From contig DKQK01000029.1 in the NCBI GenBank assembly GCA_002471665.1, positions 68,902-132,901 of the forward strand: DNA of 64,000 bases, in the 5' to 3' direction. The notes below the pieces were generated by a model, which saw only the letters and a program-made list of their open reading frames with translations, was not told the DNA's origin and ran no database searches. Below, one piece after another: positions 1 to 7,299 of this stretch (positions within the stretch are counted from its first letter, which is position 1; every line of letters begins with the position of its first letter). The translations under genes were made by a program, and so were the position numbers. The stretch comes from Gammaproteobacteria bacterium UBA7310 (GTDB taxonomy: Bacteria; Pseudomonadota; Gammaproteobacteria; Pseudomonadales; Ketobacteraceae).

Positions 1-878
1 CGCGCCGGCGGCTGCACATGGAAGTGGCTGTTGAAGCCATCGATCATGTTGTCTGTGAGATAGAGCTGATGCACGGCCACGTCGGCGGTTACCGGCAGAC
101 CCTTGGCCTGGGCGTTGGCAATCAGCTCCACGCTGCGGGCGCAGGAGATCTGGCCAAAGTGGGCCTTAACACCGGTTTGCTCCACCAACAGCAGGTCCCG
201 GCTCAGGGCGATGGTTTCCGCACATTCCGGAATGCCCGGTAAGCCCAGGCGGGTGGCGGTGGGGCCGGCGTGCATTCCTCCGCGGGGGCTGATGGACTGA
301 TCCTCACTTTGGAAAAACACGATCAGATCGAAGGTGCTGGCGTATTCCAGGCAACGTAACCACACCTGGCTGTCTTTCACCGGGCGCCGCAGTTGCGAGA
401 CACCAATGCAGCCGGCCTCGCGCAGGGCATGCATTTCCGACAGGTGTTGCCCTTCCAGCCCGTGGGTGAGTGCACCGATCGGCATAACGTGGGCGTAACC
501 GGATTGATAGGCCCGCTCCTGAATCAGCGCCGCCACCGCCCGGGTATCAATGATCGGGGTCGTATCCGGCGGGCAGCAGAGGTGGGTGATACCGGCCGCT
601 GCCGCGGCATGGGTTTCCGAATGAATATTGCCTTTCTGCGACTGGCCCGGTTCCCGCATGCGGGCGCAGAGGTCAACCGCACCGGGGATGATCAGCATGC
701 CCTTGGCATCGTATTCCAGATCCGCTTTGAAGCCCACCGGGGATTCACCGATGCTGGCGATCACGCCGTCGGCAATGTAAATGTCCGCCTTTTGGTTCAG
801 TACCTGACTGGGATCAATTACCCGGCCATTGCGAATGACAATGCGCTGATTGAAATGGGGGCGGGAGAAATCAATCAC
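1..878 (-). CDS. pyrC': Inactive dihydroorotase-like protein PyrC' (partial, 3' end outside window)
   Basis: The reading frame starts at a GTG (878-876) that overlaps the pyrB stop as GTGA and runs off the left edge of the window. The fold is that of a class I dihydroorotase/amidohydrolase. Where active enzymes carry the metal-binding HxH of the motif D-x-H-x-H-x-R-E-P-G, this protein reads DLCARMREPG, so both histidines are replaced by Cys and Arg. In Pseudomonas the equivalent pyrBC' unit encodes a non-catalytic PyrC' that is needed to assemble active aspartate transcarbamoylase. The same role is inferred here, in the cytoplasm, as part of the PyrB/PyrC' dodecamer. A true dihydroorotase should be encoded elsewhere. 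The fold and the missing histidines are seen directly; the structural role is inferred from the family. Confidence 0.88.
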   Translation of the reverse strand, partial: MIDFSRPHFNQRIVIRNGRVIDPSQVLNQKADIYIADGVIASIGESPVGFKADLEYDAKGMLIIPGAVDLCARMREPGQSQKGNIHSETHAAAAAGITHLCCPPDTTPIIDTRAVAALIQERAYQSGYAHVMPIGALTHGLEGQHLSEMHALREAGCIGVSQLRRPVKDSQVWLRCLEYASTFDLIVFFQSEDQSISPRGGMHAGPTATRLGLPGIPECAETIALSRDLLLVEQTGVKAHFGQISCARSVELIANAQAKGLPVTADVAVHQLYLTDNMIDGFNSHFHVQPPA

Positions 879-1885
879 GGGGCGCCCTCCCCATCGGTGA
901 GCGCATTCTGGGACTCGGTCTGCCCGCTCATGGCCATGGACAGCACCGCCATGCGCACGGCGATGCCGTAATTTACCTGCTGCAGAATCACTGAACGATC
1001 ACAATCGGCCACCGCCGATTCGATTTCCACCCCGCGATTGATGGGGCCGGGATGCATGACGATGGCATCGGGTTTGGCGAACGCCAGCTTTTCCATGGTG
1101 AGGCCATACAGGCGATAGAATTCCGCTTCGCTGGGCAGCAGTGCCGACTGCATGCGTTCTTTCTGCAGCCGCAGCATGATCACCACATCCACATCCTGCA
1201 GGCCTTTCGCCATGTCGTAGTAGATTCTGGCGCCCAGGCTGTCAAAATCCGAGGGGATCAGGGTTTTGGGTCCAATCACCCGGACTTCGCCCACATTCAG
1301 GCCACGCAGGGCATGGACCTGGGACCGGGCCACCCGGGAATGCAGCACGTCGCCCACAATGGCCACGTTGAGATTGGTAAAATCCCCTTTGTGGCGGCGT
1401 ATGGTGTACATATCCAGCATGGCCTGAGTGGGGTGGGCATGGCGGCCATCGCCGGCATTGATCACCGCCACCGTAGGGGTGACGTGTTCGGCAATAAAAT
1501 GGGGCGCGCCGCTGGCTTCGTGGCGCACCACAAACATGTCGCTGTCCATGGCCTCCAGATTCCACAGCATGTCCATCAGGGATTCGCCCTTGGAGGTGGC
1601 GGAGGTGCTGATGTTGATGTTGAGTACATCGGCGGATAAGCGCTTGGCCGCCAGTTCGAAGGTGGTGCGGGTGCGGGTGCTGGCTTCGAAAAACAGATTG
1701 ACCACGGTTTTGCCGCGCAGCAAGGGGACTTTTTTCACCGCCTGTTTGCCCACACTGACGAAGGAGTCAGCAGTGTCGAGAATCTCGGTTAACAGGGCGG
1801 TGCTCAATCCTTCGGTCGTCAGAAAGTGTCGCAACTGACCGTTCTCGTTCAGCTGCAATTGATGTGGCGGTGTCGTTGGCGTCAT
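875..1885 (-). CDS. pyrB: Aspartate carbamoyltransferase catalytic chain
   Basis: This enzyme condenses carbamoyl phosphate with L-aspartate to give N-carbamoyl-aspartate, the committed step of pyrimidine synthesis. The 336-residue protein shows the carbamoyl-phosphate motif STRTR at residues 69-73, the HPTQ motif in the middle, and HPGPINRGVE near the C terminus. The N-terminal extension of about 20 residues is typical of the pseudomonad class A enzyme that binds PyrC'. The start ATG overlaps the pyrR stop (ATGA) and the stop overlaps the pyrC' GTG, so the three genes are translationally coupled. Confidence 0.96.
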   Translation of the reverse strand: MTPTTPPHQLQLNENGQLRHFLTTEGLSTALLTEILDTADSFVSVGKQAVKKVPLLRGKTVVNLFFEASTRTRTTFELAAKRLSADVLNINISTSATSKGESLMDMLWNLEAMDSDMFVVRHEASGAPHFIAEHVTPTVAVINAGDGRHAHPTQAMLDMYTIRRHKGDFTNLNVAIVGDVLHSRVARSQVHALRGLNVGEVRVIGPKTLIPSDFDSLGARIYYDMAKGLQDVDVVIMLRLQKERMQSALLPSEAEFYRLYGLTMEKLAFAKPDAIVMHPGPINRGVEIESAVADCDRSVILQQVNYGIAVRMAVLSMAMSGQTESQNALTDGEGAP

Positions 1886-2388
1886 GCTTTGGGTTCGATC
1901 AGAGTCAGGGTCAGCGGCTCAGGGCCGCTTAATTTTATCCTTTGTTTGGGGTCTAAATCCATTCTTATACCCCAAACATCCGGCTGAATGGGCAATTCCC
2001 GTCGCTGCAGGTCCACCAAGGCCACCAACGACACGCAGGCGGGGCGGCCGTAATCAAACAATTCGTTGAGGGCGGCGCGGATGGTGCGGCCGCTCATGAT
2101 CACATCGTCCACCAGAATGATGTGCTGGCCTTCCACATTGAATGGCAGGTTGGAGGGTTTCACCTGCGGATGCAACCCCTTACCTTGAAAGTCATCCCGG
2201 TAAAACGAAATGTCCATCAACCCCAACGCCTGTTTCAGGCCCAGCGTTTTGTGCAGTTCCTTGGCCAGCCAGGCGCCACCGGTGTGGATACCCACCATGG
2301 CGGGTTCCTGTTTGCGCTTGCCGAGCAGGGTGCGGGTGATGTCGCTGGCCATGGTGTCCAGCAGAGGTGCCACTTGCGGCATGGTCAT
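1882..2388 (-). CDS. pyrR: Bifunctional pyr regulatory protein / uracil phosphoribosyltransferase PyrR
   Basis: PyrR is a type I phosphoribosyltransferase-fold protein that senses UMP/PRPP and often keeps uracil phosphoribosyltransferase activity. The PRPP loop LVDDVIMSGRT lies at about residues 92-102 of the 168-residue form. The frame stays open upstream to an ATG at 2418, but I prefer the ATG at 2388 because it overlaps the ruvX stop as ATGA and gives the length usual for Pseudomonas PyrR. It sits between ruvX and pyrB in one operon. I see no PyrR-type attenuator next to it, so an RNA-binding role is not supported here. Confidence 0.92.
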   Translation of the reverse strand: MTMPQVAPLLDTMASDITRTLLGKRKQEPAMVGIHTGGAWLAKELHKTLGLKQALGLMDISFYRDDFQGKGLHPQVKPSNLPFNVEGQHIILVDDVIMSGRTIRAALNELFDYGRPACVSLVALVDLQRRELPIQPDVWGIRMDLDPKQRIKLSGPEPLTLTLIEPKA

Positions 2389-2858
2389 GGGGAAACTTCC
2401 TTCAATAATTGCGGCCACTGTTCCGTGAACCAGGATTGCAGGATAAGGCTTGCGGCGATACTGTCAACCAGGCTGTCCTTGCGCTTGGCTGAGCCCGGCT
2501 CCCTTGATGGCTGCCGTTGGTACTCGCGGGCCTCGAACGACGTCAGGCGCTCATCCATGGAGAACCAGGGCAAACCAAAGCGCCCCTGCAGGCGCTGGCC
2601 GAATTTGCGGGCCCGTTGCGTCAGCTCAAATTCTGAGCCATCCATTTGCACCGGCACCCCCACCACGAACGCGTCCGGTTGCCATTCGGTGATCAGTGCC
2701 GCTACCTGCTGCCAGTCCGGCTGTCCGTCACGGGCGCGCAGTTCCGGCAGAGCCTGGGCAGAACCGGTGATCGACTGGCCCACAGCCACCCCTATTTTCT
2801 GGGTGCCGAAATCAAATGCCATGATGCTGACCTGAGGTGAGCTGGGGAATTTTGCCAT
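2385..2858 (-). CDS. ruvX: Holliday junction resolvase-like protein RuvX/YqgF
   Basis: This is a 157-residue RNase H-fold protein of the YqgF/RuvX family, implicated in pre-16S rRNA 5'-end processing and proposed as a resolvase. The first strand motif DFGTQKIGVAVG carries the catalytic Asp. VVGVPVQMDGS and MDERLTS follow in the expected order. It starts 17 bp after algH ends and its stop overlaps pyrR. There is no strong ribosome binding site at 2858; an internal ATG at 2822 (MAFDFGT) is a less likely start because it would trim the first strand. Confidence 0.92.
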   Translation of the reverse strand: MAKFPSSPQVSIMAFDFGTQKIGVAVGQSITGSAQALPELRARDGQPDWQQVAALITEWQPDAFVVGVPVQMDGSEFELTQRARKFGQRLQGRFGLPWFSMDERLTSFEAREYQRQPSREPGSAKRKDSLVDSIAASLILQSWFTEQWPQLLKEVSP

Positions 2859-2875
2859 CGTATCTGACTGCCGGA

Positions 2876-3448
2876 TCAGGCGTGACCGATTTGGTCGGAA
2901 AGCAGGTTGAGATCGATGCCCAGCAGGTTGGCGGCGGCTTGCCAGCGCTGCTCATAGGGGGTGGAGAACATGATGTCGGGGTCGGCTTTTACGCTGAGCC
3001 AGGCGTTTTGGGCCATTTCCTCATCCAGTTGGCCGGCACTCCAGCCCGCGTAGCCGAGCGCGATCAAGGTGTCCTTCGGGCCTTCGTTGTGGGCGATGGC
3101 CATCAGGATATCGCGGGAGCTGGTCAGGCACAGGTCGCCGTGCACCACCTGGCTGTTTTCCCATTGCTCCGGATCCGAGCGGTGCAGCACAAAGCCACGC
3201 TCCATCTGGACCGGGCCGCCACACATCACCGGTATGTCGTTGTAGCCGTCGTCGTAACTGTCGATGTTCAGGTGGGACAGAATGTCGCCCACCATCAGAT
3301 CCATGGGCCGGTTCACGACAATACCCATGGCCCCTTCCTCATTGTGCTCACAGATGTAAGTGATGGAATGAGCAAAGTTGGGATCGGCCATGGATGGCAT
3401 GGCGATCAGAAAGTGGTTCTTCAGGTTGGTGGGCTTGGTTTCAGTCAT
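2876..3448 (-). CDS. algH: AlgH/YqgE family (UPF0301) protein
   Basis: This 190-residue cytoplasmic protein belongs to the YqgE/AlgH family. In Pseudomonas AlgH has been linked genetically to alginate and other global traits, but the biochemical function is not established. Family marks are the N-terminal NHFLIAMPSM, GIVVNRPM, CGGPVQMERGFVLH and ALGYAGWSAGQL segments. It sits between tonB and ruvX, the same position as in Pseudomonas. The gap of about 90 bp to tonB is longer than the other gaps in the operon. Confidence 0.9.
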   Translation of the reverse strand: MTETKPTNLKNHFLIAMPSMADPNFAHSITYICEHNEEGAMGIVVNRPMDLMVGDILSHLNIDSYDDGYNDIPVMCGGPVQMERGFVLHRSDPEQWENSQVVHGDLCLTSSRDILMAIAHNEGPKDTLIALGYAGWSAGQLDEEMAQNAWLSVKADPDIMFSTPYEQRWQAAANLLGIDLNLLSDQIGHA

Positions 3449-3538
3449 CTATTCAGTATTGGGGGTTCAGCCGAGGGGTTCAAGTGAATTTTTTGGAATG
3501 ACCAGTCCGGGTTTTAGCAGGTTGACCCGGACCGGAAA

Positions 3539-4429
3539 TCAGAAGGACGATAGAAAATCACCTTTACCGAAGCGCCAGGTGCGGATGATTTCCAGAATAT
3601 CGGTGTCTTGCTTGATTTCCGGGGGAAACACCGAGAACGGCGCGGCGATTCTGACGATTTCCATGGCGGCCTGATCCAGAATGCGGTGGCCCGAGCTTTT
3701 CAGGACCTTCATTTCACGCAGGGTACCGTCGGAGTTGATGGACACCAGCAAGCGCAATTCCCCGTGAATTCGACGTTTCTTGGCCTCGTTGGGGTAGTTC
3801 AGGTTGCCCAGGTATTCGATCTTGCGGCGCCAGGACTCCAGGTAGGCCGCATCCGCCGCCCGTTTGGTGCTGGCTGAGGTCAGCACCCGTTTCTTGGGGC
3901 GCTTGGCGTAGGCTTGCCGCTTTTCTTCCAGGGCCGCTTCGTAGCTTGCCATTTCAATCTGGCGATTGAGGTTGGCCAGCATCTCCTCCTTGGAGATTTT
4001 CACCTGCCGGTCCAGGTCACTGGTGGGGGTTTTGATGGTTTTCTGTTCGGTTTGCCCAGTGCTGCTGAGCTGTGTGGAGGTGGTGGGCTGCACCGGCTTC
4101 TGGCTGGCTTCCTGCGGCAGGGGTTTTACATCACGGATCACGGCATCATCAAAACTGGCCACCTGATCGGTGGTGGGTTTCAGCTTTTCCGCTTCCGTAC
4201 CGCTGCCCACCTGATTGGATTGAGCCAGAAAATCCGCCTCCTCCGGCTCTTCATCCGAGTGGTGTTGGGCCAGAATGACCTCCAGGGAGGTGGCCGCAGG
4301 CAGTTGATCAGGCAGCCCGATGTGCACACCAAACAGCAGAATCAGGTGCAGCACCAGCGCCAGAAACAGCGTAAAGGTAAAACGGTCCGTCGCGGAAACG
4401 ACGGGTTGTTCGGCAACAGCAGCCATCAT
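3539..4429 (-). CDS. tonB3: Energy transducer TonB (TonB3-like)
   Basis: This is an inner-membrane-anchored TonB of 296 residues. A single N-terminal transmembrane helix (about residues 16-38, FTLFLALVLHLILLFGVHIG) is followed by a long polar periplasmic linker, with a Gln/Lys-rich segment around residues 95-180, and a C-terminal TonB box-binding domain (YLGNLNYPNEAKKRRIHGEL through the end). Its position between gshB and algH, beside pilG, matches Pseudomonas aeruginosa tonB3, a paralogue required for twitching motility and pilus assembly rather than for general iron uptake. The classical Pro-rich linker is absent. The twitching role is inferred from synteny. Confidence 0.88.
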   Translation of the reverse strand: MMAAVAEQPVVSATDRFTFTLFLALVLHLILLFGVHIGLPDQLPAATSLEVILAQHHSDEEPEEADFLAQSNQVGSGTEAEKLKPTTDQVASFDDAVIRDVKPLPQEASQKPVQPTTSTQLSSTGQTEQKTIKTPTSDLDRQVKISKEEMLANLNRQIEMASYEAALEEKRQAYAKRPKKRVLTSASTKRAADAAYLESWRRKIEYLGNLNYPNEAKKRRIHGELRLLVSINSDGTLREMKVLKSSGHRILDQAAMEIVRIAAPFSVFPPEIKQDTDILEIIRTWRFGKGDFLSSF

Positions 4430-4447
4430 TATTGTGCGTTACTCAAC

Positions 4448-5395
4448 TTACTTCAGTTTCTTTTCAATTGCGTCCATCAGCAGCCCGGCCACGTTCAAAC
4501 CGGCACCGGCGTCGATTTCACGAATGCAGGTGGGGCTGGTGACGTTGATTTCGGTGAGGTAATCCCCGATCACATCCAGGCCGACGAAGATTAACCCTTT
4601 TTGCAACAATGTGTCGCGTACCTGATCGCAAATCCAGCGATCGCGATCCGAAAGCGGTTGTACCACCCCTGAGCCACCAGCAGCCAGATTGCCGCGCACT
4701 TCACCCACCGCAGGTATGCGGGCCAGGCAGTGAGACACCGGCTCACCGTCAATGACCAGAATGCGTTTGTCGCCTTTGCTGATCTCGGGGATGTACTTCT
4801 GGGCCATGGCCGGGGTGCGCCCGTGCTGGGTCAGGGTTTCGATAATCACGCTCAGGTTGCCGTCATTGCCACCGGTACGAAAGATGGAGGCCCCGCCCAT
4901 ACCGTCCAGGGGCTTCAGAATCACATCCTCGTGTTCTTCCGCAAAGGCCCGCAACCGGCGCTTGTCGGCACACACCAGAGTGGGGGCGCAACATTGGGGA
5001 AAATGGGTGGCGAACACCTTTTCATTGCAGTCCCGCAGGCTCTGCGGGTGATTCACCACCAGTACGCCGCGGGATTCCGCGCGATCCAGTATGTAGGTGG
5101 TGTAGATGAAGTTCATATCGAAGGGTGGATCCTTGCGCATCAGGATCACGTCCAGGTTGGCCAGTGGGGCCTGGGTTTCCTCGCCGAACTCAAACCACTT
5201 TTGCGGATCCTGTTTGGGGTGCAGGCGGGTCATGCGGGCGCAGGGTTCACCGCTGTCGATGTACAGATCCGACTGCAGCAGGTAAAAAATCTGCCAATTG
5301 CGTGAATCCGCCTCCCACAACATGGCGAGGGTGCTATCCTTTTTATAAGTGACAGATTCGATGGGGTCCATCACCACCCCGATTTTGATTGTCAT
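4448..5395 (-). CDS. gshB: Glutathione synthetase
   Basis: This enzyme performs the ATP-dependent ligation of gamma-glutamylcysteine and glycine, the second step of glutathione synthesis. The 315-residue form begins MTIKIGVVMDPI, matching the start of E. coli GshB; an upstream ATG at 5434 would add 13 unrelated residues. ATP-grasp features include DVILKPLDGMGGASIFR and the C-terminal INVTSPTCIREID. It is the first gene of the minus-strand unit gshB-tonB-algH-ruvX-pyrR-pyrB-pyrC' and is divergent from pilG. Confidence 0.95.
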   Translation of the reverse strand: MTIKIGVVMDPIESVTYKKDSTLAMLWEADSRNWQIFYLLQSDLYIDSGEPCARMTRLHPKQDPQKWFEFGEETQAPLANLDVILMRKDPPFDMNFIYTTYILDRAESRGVLVVNHPQSLRDCNEKVFATHFPQCCAPTLVCADKRRLRAFAEEHEDVILKPLDGMGGASIFRTGGNDGNLSVIIETLTQHGRTPAMAQKYIPEISKGDKRILVIDGEPVSHCLARIPAVGEVRGNLAAGGSGVVQPLSDRDRWICDQVRDTLLQKGLIFVGLDVIGDYLTEINVTSPTCIREIDAGAGLNVAGLLMDAIEKKLK

Positions 5396-5678
5396 GGTGT
5401 GCTCTACTGACTGGGAAAGGTCCCCATGGGACACAAAAACTCTCTATAGGTTACACTGGATCTGTTGTTCTGGTTATAAATATTGTGCATTTATTGGGGC
5501 GAAAAAACGCTTTATCCACAGTGGTTTATAGATTGAATGTAAAAACTGTGATAAATATCATGCTGCGTTGTATATCCGGCAGAATTTCTCGCCTTCTGAG
5601 TTTGCGAACTGCCCATAACGATATTATAACTATAATAAGATTGCTGACTTATCGCTGTTAATAACAAAGGCAATGTCG
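5396..5678. promoter_or_regulatory. Divergent gshB/pilG intergenic region
   Basis: This is an A+T-rich stretch of about 280 bp separating two divergent operons. A perfect TATAAT hexamer lies at 5631-5636, about 40 bp before pilG, but no good -35 hexamer sits at the right distance, so any sigma-70 assignment is weak. An AAAGG at 5666-5670 is correctly spaced for the second ATG of pilG (5679). I see no gene here. Confidence 0.4.
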
Positions 5679-6065
5679 ATGGAAGATAATTTTGAGAATC
5701 TGAAAGTGATGGTCATTGACGATAGTAAAACCATTCGTCGAACCGCCGAAACACTTCTGAAGAAAGCAGGCTGTACTGTGATCACCGCCACTGACGGGTT
5801 CGACGCGCTGTCAAAAATCGCCGATACCCAACCCAATATTATCTTCGTGGACATCATGATGCCCCGCTTGGATGGTTACCAGACGTGCGCTTTGATCAAG
5901 AACAACAGCGCGTTCAAGAGTACACCGGTGATTATGCTGTCCAGTAAAGACGGTTTGTTCGACAAGGCCAAAGGCCGTATTGTAGGCTCTGATCAGTATC
6001 TGACCAAGCCTTTCAGTAAAGAAGAGTTGCTGGGGGCAATTCGCGAACACGTGGCGGCAGCCTGA
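5679..6065 (+). CDS. pilG: Twitching motility response regulator PilG
   Basis: This is a stand-alone CheY-type receiver with no output domain. Acidic residues D13 and D14, the phosphoacceptor D58 (IIFVDIMMPR) and K110 (YLTKPF) are all present. In the Pil-Chp system ChpA phosphorylates PilG, which promotes pilus extension and raises cAMP signalling. An in-frame ATG exists at 5673, but the ATG at 5679 is 8 nt after AAAGG and aligns exactly with the N terminus of Pseudomonas PilG. It is the first gene of the pilGHIJK-chpABC cluster. Confidence 0.95.
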   Translation: MEDNFENLKVMVIDDSKTIRRTAETLLKKAGCTVITATDGFDALSKIADTQPNIIFVDIMMPRLDGYQTCALIKNNSAFKSTPVIMLSSKDGLFDKAKGRIVGSDQYLTKPFSKEELLGAIREHVAAA

Positions 6066-6139
6066 TTGCCGGTGTTCGATGGCCGTGAATGCAGCGGTCT
6101 GAAATGTTCCAACTATATTAAGAAGACTACGGAGGAGCT

Positions 6140-6508
6140 ATGCCTCGCGTTCTAATCGTTGATGATTCACCGACTGAAACATACAAATTCAAGGAAACCC
6201 TGGAAAAACACGGGTTTGAAATCATCTCCGCTGACAACGGTGCAGACGGTGTTGCGGTGGCTCGTCAGGAGCAGCCGGATGTGGTGCTGATGGATGTGGT
6301 GATGCCCGGCCTCAATGGCTTTCAGGCCACTCGTCAGCTGAGCAAAGGCGAGGACACCAAGCACATTCCCGTGATTATTGTGACCACCAAGGATCAGGAA
6401 ACCGATAAAGTGTGGGGCCGCCGTCAGGGCGCCACCGATTACCTGACCAAACCGGTGGACGAAGCGGTGCTGATTGATACCATCAACCGAGCCATGAGCG
6501 GAAGTTAA
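6140..6508 (+). CDS. pilH: Twitching motility response regulator PilH
   Basis: This is a second single-domain CheY-like receiver (122 residues) with acidic pocket DD at 8-9, phosphoacceptor D52 (VVLMDVVMPG) and K104 (YLTKPV). In Pseudomonas PilH opposes PilG, acting as a phosphate sink or promoting pilus retraction. A strong ribosome binding site (GGAGGAG) precedes the ATG. It lies 74 bp after pilG and 8 bp before pilI. Confidence 0.95.
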   Translation: MPRVLIVDDSPTETYKFKETLEKHGFEIISADNGADGVAVARQEQPDVVLMDVVMPGLNGFQATRQLSKGEDTKHIPVIIVTTKDQETDKVWGRRQGATDYLTKPVDEAVLIDTINRAMSGS

Positions 6509-6516
6509 ACAAGACT

Positions 6517-7056
6517 ATGTCTGAGGTTTCCCAAGCCTATCTCAAACTGATTGAGATATCCGAGCGCAGCCGCCAGCATGCGCACGGTCTGCCGGAACAG
6601 GAGCAGGCCAAGTCAATCTGGAGTGGGGTTGGTTTTACTCTGAATGATCGGCGCTATGTGGCACCGATGGATGAAGTATCCGAAATTCTCACGGTCCCCC
6701 GTTATACTCAAGTACCTGGTGTACAGAGCTGGGTCAAGGGGATCGCCAATGTGCGCGGTCGCCTGATGCCGGTGATGGATCTGATGGCCTTTCTCAACAA
6801 TCCCTCCCAATTGCAACTGAAACGGCGGCGTCTGCTGGCGCTGGAGCGCGGTGAGCTGTACAGCGGTCTGGTGGTGGATGAAGTGCTGGGTATGCAGCAT
6901 ATTGCACAGGATCTCTACACCCAGACTGTGCCCGGGGAATACGCCGACACCATGCCCTATCTGAAGGGCGGATTCGAAACCGAAAAAGGCTTTTTTGCCT
7001 GGTTTAGTTTATATGAGTTGGCGCGGGACCCGCGCTTCCTCAATGTGGCTTCCTGA
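6517..7056 (+). CDS. pilI: CheW-like coupling protein PilI
   Basis: This is a CheW-domain adaptor (179 residues) that links the receptor PilJ to the kinase ChpA at the cell pole. The CheW core spans about residues 32-175, with segments YVAPMDEVSEIL, GVQSWVKGIANVRGRLMPVM and GLVVDEVLGM. The first 30 residues form a short polar extension. It is followed by a 243-bp gap before pilJ that may hold a separate promoter for the receptor. Confidence 0.94.
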   Translation: MSEVSQAYLKLIEISERSRQHAHGLPEQEQAKSIWSGVGFTLNDRRYVAPMDEVSEILTVPRYTQVPGVQSWVKGIANVRGRLMPVMDLMAFLNNPSQLQLKRRRLLALERGELYSGLVVDEVLGMQHIAQDLYTQTVPGEYADTMPYLKGGFETEKGFFAWFSLYELARDPRFLNVAS

Positions 7057-7299
7057 ACAGGGAAGCATTGTTATTCGTGCGGTTCTCGCAAGAGGCTGCT
7101 GAATGGGGGCAGGGATTGCAGATGGTTTCACGCCCCACTTGTGTGAACAGTAATGTTCATAACTTAAACGATAAGGCATCTTTCAGAATTTGTTCTTTAA
7201 TTAGTTAAGGGACAGGTGTTGAAAGGCGCCTTTCTTGTGTAATCAATAACAAGTGTTCATAAAACATGTGTTGTGCACTAAACGGCCAGGAGTCCGCCT

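Noticed and set aside
4320..4562. Opposite-strand open frames inside gshB, tonB, chpA, nifD and other genes
   Set aside because: They are shadows of strongly supported coding regions, with no family motifs or ribosome binding sites of their own.
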